DNA from: Dendrophyllia cribrosa | Taxonomy: Eukaryota > Cnidaria > Anthozoa > Scleractinia > Dendrophylliidae | Length of the DNA stretch: 64,000 bases | NCBI GenBank assembly: GCA_024195265.1 | Contig: JAJLRJ010000013.1 | Coordinates: 20,443,021 to 20,507,020, forward strand | Direction of reading: 5' to 3' | Shown: one piece after another, positions 13,685-23,875 of the stretch | Numbering within the stretch: the stretch's first letter is position 1 | Layout: every line of letters begins with the position of its first letter | Program-made: the position numbers and the translations under genes | The notes under the pieces: generated by a model | Told to the model about the DNA's origin: nothing | The model's database searches: none | The model's input: the letters and a program-made list of their open reading frames with translations, nothing else

Positions 13685-13980
13685 AGGTCATAGCTCTAAA
13701 ACAACTCTGCTATAAACCCGCGTATAAACCCCAGAAAGCGGACAAACATACAAGGTGAAATTTCTTAGCTTAGCTTCGTCGAGCGCGGAAAAAATCAGCT
13801 ATAAACCTCAAAAAGCAAACAAAGACACAGGGTGAAATTTCTTAGCTTCGTCGAGCGCGGAAAATGTCAAAGCGCAACTCACCCAAATCACTGTAAATAA
13901 GAACTGTACGCGAAAAATGTCAAAGCGCAACTCACGCAAATCACTGTAAATAAGAACTGTGGTGAGGTCATAGCTCTAAG
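13685..13980. repeat. short tandem duplications
   Basis: Two neighbouring units are each doubled: one with tgaaatttcttagctt and gtcgagcgcggaaaa, and one with gtcaaagcgcaactcac and aaatcactgtaaataagaac. The phrase gaggtcatagctctaa flanks the block on both sides. Confidence 0.65.
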
Positions 13981-14689
13981 AACTGTAATACCTTTGTGGT
14001 AACGTAACGTAAGACATAACAAGTTCATGACAATTCAATACCCTAGGGAAATTAACAATAGGTCCGGGGGTGCCCCTCAAAAATTTTAGTGGCGGTGTGT
14101 GACGCACTTCTTGAAATCCTAACCTGTTTAACCAACCATATCCTCGGTGCCCTAATATAGCTTCTATAAAAAAGAAATAAGTAACCCCGCCGGACAAATG
14201 TTAACAAACTAAACAAAGAACTTTTGTTAACAACTTTTGCCCCTTTTTTCGCAATGAATCGTAAATCTCGTTTATGCGCAAGCGCAAACGAGTGTTGTAT
14301 AAGGTAAAACTTGTAGTAAATGGGTAGTACTTGTATTGCTATATCGGGGCAAAAGCACTCAGTTTAATAGAATAATAGAGGCGTAGCTGTCGCGTTATCT
14401 GCAGATGTGACCGAGTTACAAAAGACTCGGGTCTCAAACAAAATGTCGCTGGTCAAAGGATGATCGATTACCGGTCGGTAAATGACTGTCCATTGATGTC
14501 CATTGCTGCTGTCAAACGTAACAACTAAAGTAAAGCAGGTTATCCTGACTAAGCATAACTTAACGAATTTAATTCCACCGATTATTTTCAGTCACCTATT
14601 TATTTTTTTTTTTACCAGACATGGCCTTCATTGCCCCATTTCGAGATTGTTCAATGGAATATATTGAGAGGGAACTTCTAACAAAAGTC

Positions 14690-14945
14690 GTGTATGATAC
14701 GTTAGACGGCCACCATTAGTCCCTCGCCGTCCCCACTGTCGCAACAACAAAGACAGTGTATAAGTTACATGTAAGTAGTTCAGACGAAAAAGAAAACGGA
14801 AACTGTCGCTCGCTGCTACCAATATTTCGAAATTATAACTCGTAAAATATTTTATGTGCTATATTGAACAAAAGTGAACGGCAATTTCTGTTATGATTGT
14901 ATCGGATGTCTTTATTCGAAGACGAACCGCCCGTCAAAATAAACG
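14690..14945. repeat. dispersed repeat family A, copy 3
   Basis: Matches 5145-5375 closely. The match stops abruptly at gtcaaaataaac, exactly where copy 2 runs on into family D sequence. The equivalent continuation is found at about 38962, so this copy and the 38962 copy are separated by the DNA in between. Confidence 0.7.
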
Positions 14946-15285
14946 GGTCTTTTTGCGTGAACCGGTACTCATTGTCTTCCATTGTTTGTGAGGTATTGTA
15001 TTTTTGGTCTTGTTTTGCATTTGTATTATTGTCGTTCTTTGTTCCTTTTGTTTTACGTCATATGGCTCCGGTAAACTGAGAAAGAACCGACAGAGCCGAA
15101 TAACGACTGCGCATGCGTGTACTTGACACCGCGATCGGCTCGATCGGCTGGAATTTGTGTTTCAACCGAACGAAGGATCTCCGTCGTTCTTGCAGTTATT
15201 TTTGTCCCCTTCTAGTGGTTGTTGTTTCTTCGCAAGGTGGTTCATTTGTGTTCCTACAGTCACACTTAAGTGGTCCTGTTTAAAC

Positions 15286-15310
15286 ATGGAGGTTAGAAAC
15301 CTGGTAAAAG
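15286..15310 (+). CDS. possible first coding exon of a host gene
   Basis: An ATG opens eight codons (M-E-V-R-N-L-V-K) and is followed directly by a good donor site (GTAAG at 15311). The 300 bp upstream are richer in CpG than the surroundings, as at a promoter. If this exon is real, the Polinton at 15409 sits in its first intron. A possible downstream exon near 37912 (after ccccttttag) does not extend the frame far, so the gene may be non-coding or chance. Weak. Confidence 0.25.
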
Positions 15311-15402
15311 GTAAGAAATTTTAAAACATGGTATCTATATATTTGCTCCACGAAACAATGCAAATAAGATTATATTTATTCCTTATCCTTATTTCGATAC
15401 AT

Positions 15403-15408
15403 TTATTG
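15403..15408. other. target site duplication, left (TTATTG)
   Basis: Identical to the six bases directly after the right terminus at 35456-35461. Six-base duplications are the norm for Maverick/Polinton integration. Confidence 0.95.
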
Positions 15409-16351
15409 AGTAGAAGGGATATCACGGTCTCCAATGCATCCTCGGACCCCGTTAATTTTAACGTAAAAACACTTCTGCTTACTTATACACATTAGTAAAT
15501 TATATGACTCGATTGATCCTTTATGTTAAAACCATCAGAACTCAATAAAAATATTTCAGAAACTCATTTGTCATTTTCTCCTAAAATTTAACAGCATCTC
15601 CAAATGCTAACTTTCTGTCTAAATTTACCAGAGACATATTTTCATTGATTGTAAAAGTGCCATTTCATTTTCCTGTCAAATCATTACATATTCTTACTAT
15701 TTGATTAAGTTCATATAAGACATAAAACTTTTGAAATAAGGGGGTCCTTCGGATCCATTGAAGACCGTGATATCCCTTCTACTGTCTCAAAAAATATTTG
15801 GAGATCAAATATTCTATCTGCAGATAGATTTTAGAAAAGTTTTTTTCTCTAGTTTCTGGAGAGATTAAAAAGTTTTCTCCAGGAGAAAAGTTTTCAAAAA
15901 CTGGGTGAAAAGATCAGATCAAAATTCTATCTGCAGATAGAATATTCAGTTGACAAAAATCTATCTGCAGATAGATTTTTAAAAAGTTTTTTCCCTAGAT
16001 TCTGGAGAAAAAAAATTTTCTCCAGGAGAAAAACTTTTCAAAAAAACTGGAGAAAAAAACTTTTTAAAATTCTATCTGCAGATAGAATATTCAGTTGACA
16101 AAAATTCTATCTGCAGATAGAATATTCAGTTGACAAAAAATCTATCTGCTGGAAATGAAAAGTTGACAATCAGGGAGGTTACATATTTGATTTTAAAACT
16201 TTTTTATTTTGAAAAAAGTTTTTGATTTTCCAAACTTTTTTTCATTTTAAAAACTTTTTAAAAATCAAATCTGTAAACTCCCTGATTGACAACTTTTCAT
16301 TTCCAATTCTGGTTGACAAAATCATTTCCAAAAAAAACTGGTTGACAAAAT
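15409..16351. repeat. Polinton left terminal inverted repeat (943 bp)
   Basis: Inverse complement of 34512-35455 with only a handful of mismatches noticed. It has three parts. First is a 375-bp terminal module whose inner end (15750-15783) is an inverted copy of the outer terminus. Second is an array of palindromes TCTATCTGCAGATAGA mixed with ttttctccaggagaaaa hairpins. Third is a long imperfect stem around gttgacaatcagggagg (16149-16302). The inner edge coincides with the stop codon of the polymerase gene. Confidence 0.95.
15800..16155. repeat. array of TCTATCTGCAGATAGA palindromes in the left TIR
   Basis: Five perfect 16-bp palindromes with a PstI core, plus a half copy at about 16140, are spaced irregularly and alternate with GTTGACAA motifs and with a ttctccaggagaa palindrome. 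The same array is mirrored in the right TIR. Possible binding sites or hairpins for replication or terminal recognition; the function is inferred only from position. Confidence 0.75.
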
Positions 16352-19287
16352 CAGCGTAATCTCCAGTGTCCTCTCGCAAATGTATCTATGCCATTTTTCA
16401 AAATCACTCTCTTGTCATCATTGGCAGACAGTGCAATCTTCTCCATTCGTTCTGTAAAAAGATGATGTTCTCTGCTGCGAATGACATTTTGCGTCCTGAG
16501 TATTTTTCCTTCTCCTTTCAGGCATTTCATGAAGTTGTTAAACCGCAGTTGGTTTTTAATCACGCATTTTTTTACGCCTTTTGCTTTCTTTTCTTCTTTC
16601 CCTTCACTTAGTAGGAAAGCATAAAGTTTTGGTCTCAGCGCCACAAATTCTGTTATAGTTTTTCCAGCGCATTCATCTTTCATCAGCCCAATTTTTTTTT
16701 TGTTTTCTTTTATAATAGGCAGTCCATTCATTACTGCAGGATGATCTCTGGAAAAGTCATTTGTGTCAAACCATTCAAGAACATCATCTGCAATATCTGC
16801 ATAGAAATCTTCTGTTCCAATCTCATAGACCAGTGAATCTGTGTCTGTATAAAGAACTTTCAAATCTTTCCACTTTTCTTTTGCATAGCCATAATGAAAG
16901 TTATACATCAGGGTTTTGGAGAGATCCAGGATTGACATGCCCACATAAACTGGTTTATTCATGCGGACTTGTGTCTTTCGCATCTTTATCCCGATTAAAA
17001 ATTCATCAAAAATCTGTAGATCAGCAAAGTTTGGCTTATTGATCAGTTTTTCTGCTCTTTCGACATCTTTAACCAGTTCAATGGAAACGCGCTTCCTTAC
17101 GTTCTCCATTGTCTTCCCAAACACTGAGTTGTTCATCAGTTTGAAGAAATCTTTTTCAAAGGCATTTTTTGCGTTCAATCTCAGTTTTGTGTTTGTCTCA
17201 ATATATGATTTCATGAAGGCAGCTTCCTGAAATGAAATTCCTCTCCAAATCTTTTTCAACTTCATTCCCAGGGAAAGAAAGAGTTTCAGATTTTCTCCAT
17301 GCAAAACCATTCTTTCTTTATCTTTTAGATTTTGAGTTAGCTTCCACACTCCATCTAGTTTGAGACTTTCTGGAGCAAGTGGAAAATCATTTTGAGCATC
17401 ATGCAGTTCATCTGGATATTCCAGATCTACTTCCAGGATGCATCCTACGCCTTCTCCATCAACAAATGCCTTCCATTTTGACGGATCATCCATCCAGACG
17501 AACTTTCCAACTGGAAGAGGCTTTGACATTGCCCATCCATAAAGGTTATTTGCGTCTAAATAAACCAGAAAAGAAGAAGGCTGTTTTTCATTAAAATCTT
17601 TCATGAATCGATTGTTTGCCTTTGCGTATCGCTTGAACGCATTTGAGTTTCCACCTCTCATCCCTCGTTCAACCATCAGCAGCATATCTACGTCATTCAG
17701 AAGCTGCAAAGAAACTCCAGTCATTTTCAGCATTGCGTTCCATGCCATTCCAGGGGTTGTGAAAAACTGTGCAGGATCCAGTCCATAGTTTTCTTCGCAA
17801 AGTTTTCTGAAGTTTTCAACAACATCGGCCAGCAACAACACATCTGTTTTCAGATAGAGATCGTGAAATTCTCCCATGTTTTTCATCTGCCATTTCTGCC
17901 AGACATATTTTGCATGCTCAAAATCTTCTTCTCCGATCCCTGAGTCGTTTAAGCTGGAGAAAAACGCTTCTTTCTCTGGGAGTGGTTCTGCAAACTTTTC
18001 AAATGAATCCATGAATTCATAGGGATAAACTCCTTTTCGCGTCATCAAATCAAACTTTTCTCCCTGGAAAAATCTGGCAGTTTCCAGTAAATCTGTTTTG
18101 GGGAGATTACCAGCTAGATTCCCCAGAGAAGACGCCATGAATTTGAAAGAATCTAAAAATCTGATTTCATGTTTCACAATGATTTCATTTCCCTCACAGA
18201 TCTTTTCTCTTTTCAGTTCAAACTTCAGCGAGAAAGAGATATATTTTTCTTCGTTATTGGGGATGCATTGTATCTCCAGAATTTCATCCAGCAAGCCCAA
18301 GGCTCGCACAAAAAGATGTGAGTCATAGTTCGCCAGATTATGGAAGAACACTGGAGTGAATTTTGGTCTCTGAAACATTCTGTTACAAGAGCGATGTGCA
18401 GCTCCTCGGAATTTTCCAGTGAAATGGCAGTGATCTCGTACTTTCATCTTTTCTCCTTCTCTCTCAAATTCACCTTGACACAGCCAGCACCATGATGTTT
18501 GATTGAATACATGCCATTCTTCTGGAGTGAGCGGATCCATGGGCTTTGGCTTTAGTTTCAGTTGAGCAGTTTTTACTTCCTCAATGAGCCGTCTCACAAA
18601 ATCTTTTGGGAGCTCAGCTGATTCTTTTTCACTCCCAGCTCTTTGCAGCACAGGCTCCATTTTCAGAAAAGGAGAGACGAGATGAAAAGCGAATCCACAT
18701 GGGAGATGCTCTTGTATTTTCTGCGTTTGTTTCATCTTTCCTGCATCTTTCATGGGTTTCAAAATTGACTCAAAATCAGCGTAACCGACAACTGGAACAT
18801 GAATCATCTTTGAGAAGTTACGGAATGAACATGTTTGTCCTTCAGGCATAACAACATTTGTTGCTTCAAATTCTACGCAGTTGATCTTGTGTTTTTTCAA
18901 GCTGTCTTCACTGGGGAATGAATTTATACATCTTTTACAGAAGAATCTTTTTCGTTTTGTTCTGGAAACTTGTGATCCAGCCAAACGAGAAAAGTTTTTA
19001 ATGATACAGAAGTGACTTTTGAACTCCTTTTTGAGCAGTAGCAGATCCACGTGTTTTTCTTTTTCTTCATCTGTTGCTCTCAGGGAAAAAAGATTTCTGT
19101 CCCATCCAAATACATTTACAGAAATGTTGTTTCTTTTCTCAAACTTTCTGACATCTTCCAGAGTTGTTGGAAATGAAATGTCACTCCAATCGAGTTTTTC
19201 AGCTTGTTTTCTCAGGAGAGGCGTGATTCTTTCCGGGTTCTGAGCCACCCAGTTCATTGCTCTTGTCATGCACCATTTGAAACACAT
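16351..19287 (-). CDS. protein-primed family B DNA polymerase, exonuclease and polymerase part (after in-frame TAG)
   Basis: The 978 residues carry the whole catalytic part of Polinton pPolB, which copies the linear element from a protein primer. In order: a C2H2-like knuckle (about 117-137), Exo I Y-A-D-F-E (D171, E173), a treble-clef zinc insert CWLC..DHCHFTGKFRG..CN (267-302) resembling recombination endonuclease VII, Exo II NLANYD (317-322), Exo III YLKTD (478-482), Pol A LDANNLYG (577-584), Pol B KLMNNSVFG (716-724), Pol C YTDTDS (813-818) and KLY (887-889). All key residues are present. The listed ATG follows only two codons after a TAG, so it is the first Met downstream of a broken or recoded stop rather than the true gene start. 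The stop codon lies at the TIR edge. Confidence 0.93.
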   Translation of the reverse strand: MCFKWCMTRAMNWVAQNPERITPLLRKQAEKLDWSDISFPTTLEDVRKFEKRNNISVNVFGWDRNLFSLRATDEEKEKHVDLLLLKKEFKSHFCIIKNFSRLAGSQVSRTKRKRFFCKRCINSFPSEDSLKKHKINCVEFEATNVVMPEGQTCSFRNFSKMIHVPVVGYADFESILKPMKDAGKMKQTQKIQEHLPCGFAFHLVSPFLKMEPVLQRAGSEKESAELPKDFVRRLIEEVKTAQLKLKPKPMDPLTPEEWHVFNQTSWCWLCQGEFEREGEKMKVRDHCHFTGKFRGAAHRSCNRMFQRPKFTPVFFHNLANYDSHLFVRALGLLDEILEIQCIPNNEEKYISFSLKFELKREKICEGNEIIVKHEIRFLDSFKFMASSLGNLAGNLPKTDLLETARFFQGEKFDLMTRKGVYPYEFMDSFEKFAEPLPEKEAFFSSLNDSGIGEEDFEHAKYVWQKWQMKNMGEFHDLYLKTDVLLLADVVENFRKLCEENYGLDPAQFFTTPGMAWNAMLKMTGVSLQLLNDVDMLLMVERGMRGGNSNAFKRYAKANNRFMKDFNEKQPSSFLVYLDANNLYGWAMSKPLPVGKFVWMDDPSKWKAFVDGEGVGCILEVDLEYPDELHDAQNDFPLAPESLKLDGVWKLTQNLKDKERMVLHGENLKLFLSLGMKLKKIWRGISFQEAAFMKSYIETNTKLRLNAKNAFEKDFFKLMNNSVFGKTMENVRKRVSIELVKDVERAEKLINKPNFADLQIFDEFLIGIKMRKTQVRMNKPVYVGMSILDLSKTLMYNFHYGYAKEKWKDLKVLYTDTDSLVYEIGTEDFYADIADDVLEWFDTNDFSRDHPAVMNGLPIIKENKKKIGLMKDECAGKTITEFVALRPKLYAFLLSEGKEEKKAKGVKKCVIKNQLRFNNFMKCLKGEGKILRTQNVIRSREHHLFTERMEKIALSANDDKRVILKNGIDTFARGHWRLR

Positions 19288-19293
19288 TTCATC

Positions 19294-20127
19294 CTAGTTT
19301 TTCATGTTCACTACAGCGTTCTTGTTTGCCACTTCTTTTGGGAGAGGAATCCATGAAGATCCTCCCAGTGGCCTCCACCGAATGAGATGAAGCTCTAATC
19401 TAACAACTCGTTCAAACACCCAGTTTGATCCTCTTTGGTTGAAGTTTTCCAGGTTGATCAGCATTTCTCTGCTCATTTGATCAAACAACTCGCCTGCGTT
19501 ATTTCCTTCCAGATTTCTTTTCATTCGGGAGTGGGAGAAAGGTGTCTCTTCAATCACGCTATCATCACTCAAGTCGGGTTTTACCAGCAGAGAGACCAGA
19601 ATGCACTTTACTTTTGTCTGCCGGTTTTGTCTTATTAGCTCAATAACTTCACTCCTCACTTTCCGGAGAAAATCTTGTGGAGTTGGAGAATCATCTCCTT
19701 GAATGATGAATTGTCTGGCAAATCCTTTCAGAGCAGATCTTCCTTCTTCCACGATCAGCCTTTGCTCCCACAATGCAGCAATCTGTCTTTTCAGTCGTTC
19801 AACTGCAGGAGTTGATCTTCTCCTGATTTCTGCATCATTCACATCTTCCAGCCAAGTCGCCCAGTCTGAAATATTTTCTGTTTGTTTTTGAATGATTGGT
19901 GGAATTCTTCTGGGAGGAACTCTTCTTCTTTCCGGAATCAACACTGGAACATTAAGTCTTTTATTTTCTTCATCCAGAGGGTTAACTTTTCTGCGCTGAT
20001 TGTTTTTCCCACCTCCAGTCCATAGATTTTCAAGTAAAAATTCCACCAGGTCATTTTTTTTCAATCGAGACCATCCTCGCAATCCGGATGATCGTGCAAA
20101 AGATTTCCATGCAGCCAAAGTTGACAT
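19294..20127 (-). CDS. N-terminal part of Polinton pPolB, ended by in-frame TAG
   Basis: A 277-residue reading frame starts at ATTTAAAATG and ends at TAG (19294-19296). It is in the same frame as the polymerase ORF, which resumes two codons later. The first 35 residues resemble a SAP-type DNA-binding helix pair (LRGWSRLKKNDLVEFL). The end (FERVVRLELHLIRWRPLGGSSW) is the region that in Polinton polymerases runs directly into the conserved CFKW motif now found just after the stop. The N-terminal extension probably contains the terminal-protein function. Either a single nonsense change broke the gene or the UAG is read through. It is transcribed divergently from the gene at 20164. Confidence 0.85.
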   Translation of the reverse strand: MSTLAAWKSFARSSGLRGWSRLKKNDLVEFLLENLWTGGGKNNQRRKVNPLDEENKRLNVPVLIPERRRVPPRRIPPIIQKQTENISDWATWLEDVNDAEIRRRSTPAVERLKRQIAALWEQRLIVEEGRSALKGFARQFIIQGDDSPTPQDFLRKVRSEVIELIRQNRQTKVKCILVSLLVKPDLSDDSVIEETPFSHSRMKRNLEGNNAGELFDQMSREMLINLENFNQRGSNWVFERVVRLELHLIRWRPLGGSSWIPLPKEVANKNAVVNMKN

Positions 20128-20163
20128 TTTAAATGGGGAAAAAATATTTTTTCTCTATTTAAA
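20128..20163. promoter_or_regulatory. 36-bp divergent start region with mirrored TTTAAA
   Basis: The two ATGs face away from each other, and each is preceded immediately by TTTAAA, with a pure A/T run (gaaaaaatattttttc) between them. It is the only spacer between the polymerase and the rightward gene set, so it must hold both promoters. The arrangement matches the TAAAATG start motif seen throughout the element. Confidence 0.6.
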
Positions 20164-20655
20164 ATGAAGTTTTCAATCCAAGAAGAAGGAAAAGAAAAGC
20201 AAACTTTTTTCACATTCAAAGAAGCCCAAGAACAAACTGGTCTTCCCTCAAAAACTATTTTGAGAGTTCTCAAATCAGGCAACACAAAGTATTTCAGAAG
20301 AGCTGACAAAAAAACCTTTTGGATTCAGGAGGAAGATGATTCACCATTTATCCAGATTGACGGAGAAGATTTTTTCACCGCAGAGGAAATTCAGGAAAGA
20401 TTTGGATTATCCCGCACAGTTTTTTTCAATCAACTCAGCAAGAAAAGAACACATTTTCTGGATTCAACTGAAAAATCTCATGAAGTCACTTGGGTATCTC
20501 CCAGACTGGAAACGTTTCTCGATTTGATGAAAAAGAAAACTTTGGAGGATAAACTCAATCAAGCTTACACAAGAAACAAAAAAGTTCCCAAAGTGCTTTC
20601 AATTATGTCGGTTGGGTTAGATAAAGACATGGAAATTTTGCAAACCATGTTTTAA
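20164..20655 (+). CDS. tandem helix-turn-helix-like protein
   Basis: 163 residues, start preceded by TTTAAA. Two similar segments of about 45 residues follow one another: FFTFKEAQEQTGLPSKTILRVL (about 15-37) and FFTAEEIQERFGLSRTVFFNQL (about 69-90). Each looks like a small HTH followed by a beta strand ending in W, as in NUMOD1/IENR1-type DNA-binding repeats of homing endonucleases. The start of the protein at 22800 resembles the same unit. It is the first gene of the rightward set and is divergent from the polymerase. A transcriptional or replication-origin-binding role is inferred, not shown. Confidence 0.7.
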   Translation: MKFSIQEEGKEKQTFFTFKEAQEQTGLPSKTILRVLKSGNTKYFRRADKKTFWIQEEDDSPFIQIDGEDFFTAEEIQERFGLSRTVFFNQLSKKRTHFLDSTEKSHEVTWVSPRLETFLDLMKKKTLEDKLNQAYTRNKKVPKVLSIMSVGLDKDMEILQTMF

Positions 20656-20678
20656 ATTTTTTATTCATTGGATAAAAA

Positions 20679-20954
20679 ATGAACAAAGAAAAACTTTTCA
20701 CAATCGAGGGGCAAGATTTCTTTTCTCTGGAGGAAATCAAAATTGCACTGGCTGAAATAAGAAATCATGCAACTTTGATTGATCCCAAATTTTACAAAGC
20801 AACAAGTGGGTTGACGGAGGAAGAAATCGCATGGATGCATTGGGCTGAAATTGAAACCAAGATTCAGAAAGCTATTGACAAGGTAAATGGTTTTCTTCCA
20901 GTCAAAACTGAAAAAGACAGACAGTTTGGAGAAATGGATTTGGAAATAAAATGA
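20679..20954 (+). CDS. small hypothetical protein
   Basis: 91 residues, start context GGATAAAAAATG, 23 bp after the previous gene. The first half (FTIEGQDFFSLEEIKIALAE) repeats the pattern of the second HTH-like unit of its upstream neighbour (IDGEDFFTAEEIQERFGL), so it may be a shortened paralogue. The second half is charged helix. I do not recognise a function. Confidence 0.65.
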   Translation: MNKEKLFTIEGQDFFSLEEIKIALAEIRNHATLIDPKFYKATSGLTEEEIAWMHWAEIETKIQKAIDKVNGFLPVKTEKDRQFGEMDLEIK

Positions 20955-20976
20955 TTTTTTTATCTCCACCAAGAAA

Positions 20977-21609
20977 ATGAATCCTGAAAAAGTTTCTATC
21001 CCCGATATCACTCTCCAAGAACCTCAAAAACGAACCTCTGGAAAGATTTCATATTGTCTTCTCCCATGTTCTCTCAATGACAAAAAACTTCAACTGAAAC
21101 TCCAAACAAAGTTTAAAATCTTTGCTCATGAAGGAGATTCTTTTTCATTGGGGATCAATCTCCCTGAAGAAAACATTCACTTTTTCCGTAAACTGGAAAA
21201 TCATCTTCGTGCAGCTGCAATGAAAAAACAACCGGAAGTGAAAAAACTAAATCCATCTTTTGCTAAGTTTCATGCAGAAGATTTCTCTCTCTTGAAAGTT
21301 GATAAATCTGAACAGGAAAAGATCTTTGCAAAGATTTATCCCTCCAAAATCCCCAAAACAGATTTCTCTTGTCGTTTTTGGGAGGTGGTTGATGGGAAGA
21401 AGAAAAAACCTATTCTGAGGCAAAAAGAACTCATTGGCATGCCACTTTTTGGGCAAGTTGTCTTTTCCATCAAACATCTTTTCTGCGGAAATGTAAAATC
21501 TATCACAGCGATTGTGGATGAAGTTCTTGTGGAGGAAATGGTTCAAACTGCCTCAGTTTTTGATGATTATGAGGATGAAAATGAGGATGAAAAAGATTCT
21601 CCTTCTTAA
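20977..21609 (+). CDS. hypothetical protein, candidate ssDNA-binding protein
   Basis: 210 residues. The middle is rich in alternating hydrophobic strands (KLQLKLQTKFKIFAHE; GMPLFGQVVFSIKHLF; SITAIVDEVLVEEM) and is followed by a short strongly acidic tail (DDYEDENEDEKDSPS). A beta-rich body plus an acidic C-terminal tail is the architecture of many viral and phage single-stranded DNA-binding proteins, and a protein-primed replicon needs one. No diagnostic motif is visible, so this is a suggestion only. Its TAA stop is directly followed by the next gene start as TAAAATG. Confidence 0.65.
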   Translation: MNPEKVSIPDITLQEPQKRTSGKISYCLLPCSLNDKKLQLKLQTKFKIFAHEGDSFSLGINLPEENIHFFRKLENHLRAAAMKKQPEVKKLNPSFAKFHAEDFSLLKVDKSEQEKIFAKIYPSKIPKTDFSCRFWEVVDGKKKKPILRQKELIGMPLFGQVVFSIKHLFCGNVKSITAIVDEVLVEEMVQTASVFDDYEDENEDEKDSPS

Positions 21610-21610
21610 A

Positions 21611-21907
21611 ATGAATGTCAGGGACCGATTTAGTAACAGTGAACTTCGCATTTTGAACAAATTTAATCTCAGTTGGGGGTTAAATGATTTTCAAGATCGT
21701 ATAGAAGAAGAAAGATTTGCTGAAAACTATAGAAAAGTGAAAGAAATCGAGAAGAAAATTACAGATCTTCTCAACTCACTTGTCCAAAGATCTCCTGCAG
21801 CATCTTATTTGGAAGAAATAAAAAAAGCATGTGAGTATCTTATCACAATCAAAAGATACAAAGAGGCATGTGAGGATATGAAGGCGTTTGAAATTTATTT
21901 GGAATAA
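21611..21907 (+). CDS. small helical protein
   Basis: 98 residues starting at the ATG of TTCTTAAAATG. The frame is open further upstream, but this ATG is chosen because it fits the start motif and begins one base after the previous stop. The sequence is mostly charged amphipathic helix (KVKEIEKKITDLLNSL; SYLEEIKKACEYL). Function unknown. It is the last gene before the repeat-rich block. Confidence 0.65.
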   Translation: MNVRDRFSNSELRILNKFNLSWGLNDFQDRIEEERFAENYRKVKEIEKKITDLLNSLVQRSPAASYLEEIKKACEYLITIKRYKEACEDMKAFEIYLE

Positions 21908-21961
21908 TTTAATATCTCAGATATTAAATTTAGTTTACAGATTTCTGGAGGAAATCTATCC

Positions 21962-22125
21962 AGGACCGATATAGAAAGTTGTCATTTTGGTTGTTTACAG
22001 GAGATAAAAATGATCTTTAAAAATATTTTTTTTTATTTTTTATTTTTCAAATTTTTTTTTTATTTTTCTATTTTGAAATTTATCTCCTGTAAACAACCAA
22101 AATGACAACTTTCTATATCGGTCCT
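21962..22125. repeat. long hairpin, copy 1
   Basis: The arms of about 47 bp (aggaccgatatagaaagttg inward, and its exact inverse ending at 22125) enclose an A/T-only loop. The same hairpin recurs at 22351-22525. The arm includes the motif gtttacag, which is also reiterated in the flanking array. Confidence 0.85.
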
Positions 22126-22134
22126 AACAACAGA

Positions 22135-22340
22135 AATTCATTTTTGGAGCAGAAATCTAGTTTACAGAATCTGGAATCTGGCAGAAATCTAGTTTACAGA
22201 ATCTGGAATCTGGAATCTGCCAGAAATTTAGTTTACAGATTCCAGAAATCTGCCAGAAATTTAGTTTACAGATTCCAGAAATCTGCCAGAAATTTAGTTT
22301 ACAGATTCCATAAATCTGCCAGAAATTTAAATTTGGTTGA
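22135..22340. repeat. tandem array of about 32-bp units, block 1
   Basis: Units of the type agaaatctagtttacagaa, followed by tctggaatctgcc, are repeated with small changes. The 105-codon open frame through this block and the hairpins is a by-product of the repeats. The non-coding array lies between gene ends and probably has a regulatory or origin role. Confidence 0.8.
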
Positions 22341-22350
22341 CAAAATCTGG

Positions 22351-22525
22351 AAATCTATTCAGGACCGATATAGAAAGTTGTCATTTTGGTTGTTTACAGG
22401 AGATAAAAATGATCTTTAAAAATATTTTTTTTTTATTTTTTATTTTTCAAATTTTTTTTTATATTTTTCTATTTTGAAATTTATCTCCTGTAAACAACCA
22501 AAATGACAACTTTCTATATCGGTCC
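22351..22525. repeat. long hairpin, copy 2
   Basis: Near-identical direct repeat of 21962-22125, with the same inverted arms. Confidence 0.85.
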
Positions 22526-22539
22526 TAACAACAGAAATT

Positions 22540-22765
22540 CATTTTTGGAGCAGAAATTTGGAAATCATCTCCAGAAATCTAGTTTACAGAATCTGGAATC
22601 TGGCAGAAATCTAGTTTACAGAATCTGGAATCTGCCAGAAATTTAGTTTACAGAATCTGGAATCTGCCAGAAATCTAGTTTACAGAATCTGGAATCTGCC
22701 AGAAATCTAGTTTACAGAATCTGGAAACAAAATTTCTGCCAGAAAATAAATTTAGTTTACAAAAT
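22540..22765. repeat. tandem array of about 32-bp units, block 2
   Basis: Second run of the gtttacagaatctggaat units, after hairpin copy 2 and directly upstream of the (EP)n gene. It closes with a ttttgacaactttt motif like those in the TIRs. Confidence 0.8.
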
Positions 22766-22799
22766 TAATTTTTTTTGACAACTTTTTTTCCCAGTTAAA

Positions 22800-23849
<1,050 letters not shown>

Positions 23850-23875
23850 GTTTTTCATTTCCCAGAAATGAAAAA

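Noticed and set aside
13359..13980. Possible CRISPR-like direct repeats
   Set aside because: Units are long, diverged and without uniform spacers, and the DNA is eukaryotic; these are minisatellite duplications.
22102..22419. 105-codon open frame with repeated RNLVYR units
   Set aside because: It lies on a hairpin and a tandem array, begins inside a hairpin arm, and its repetitive protein only mirrors the DNA repeat.
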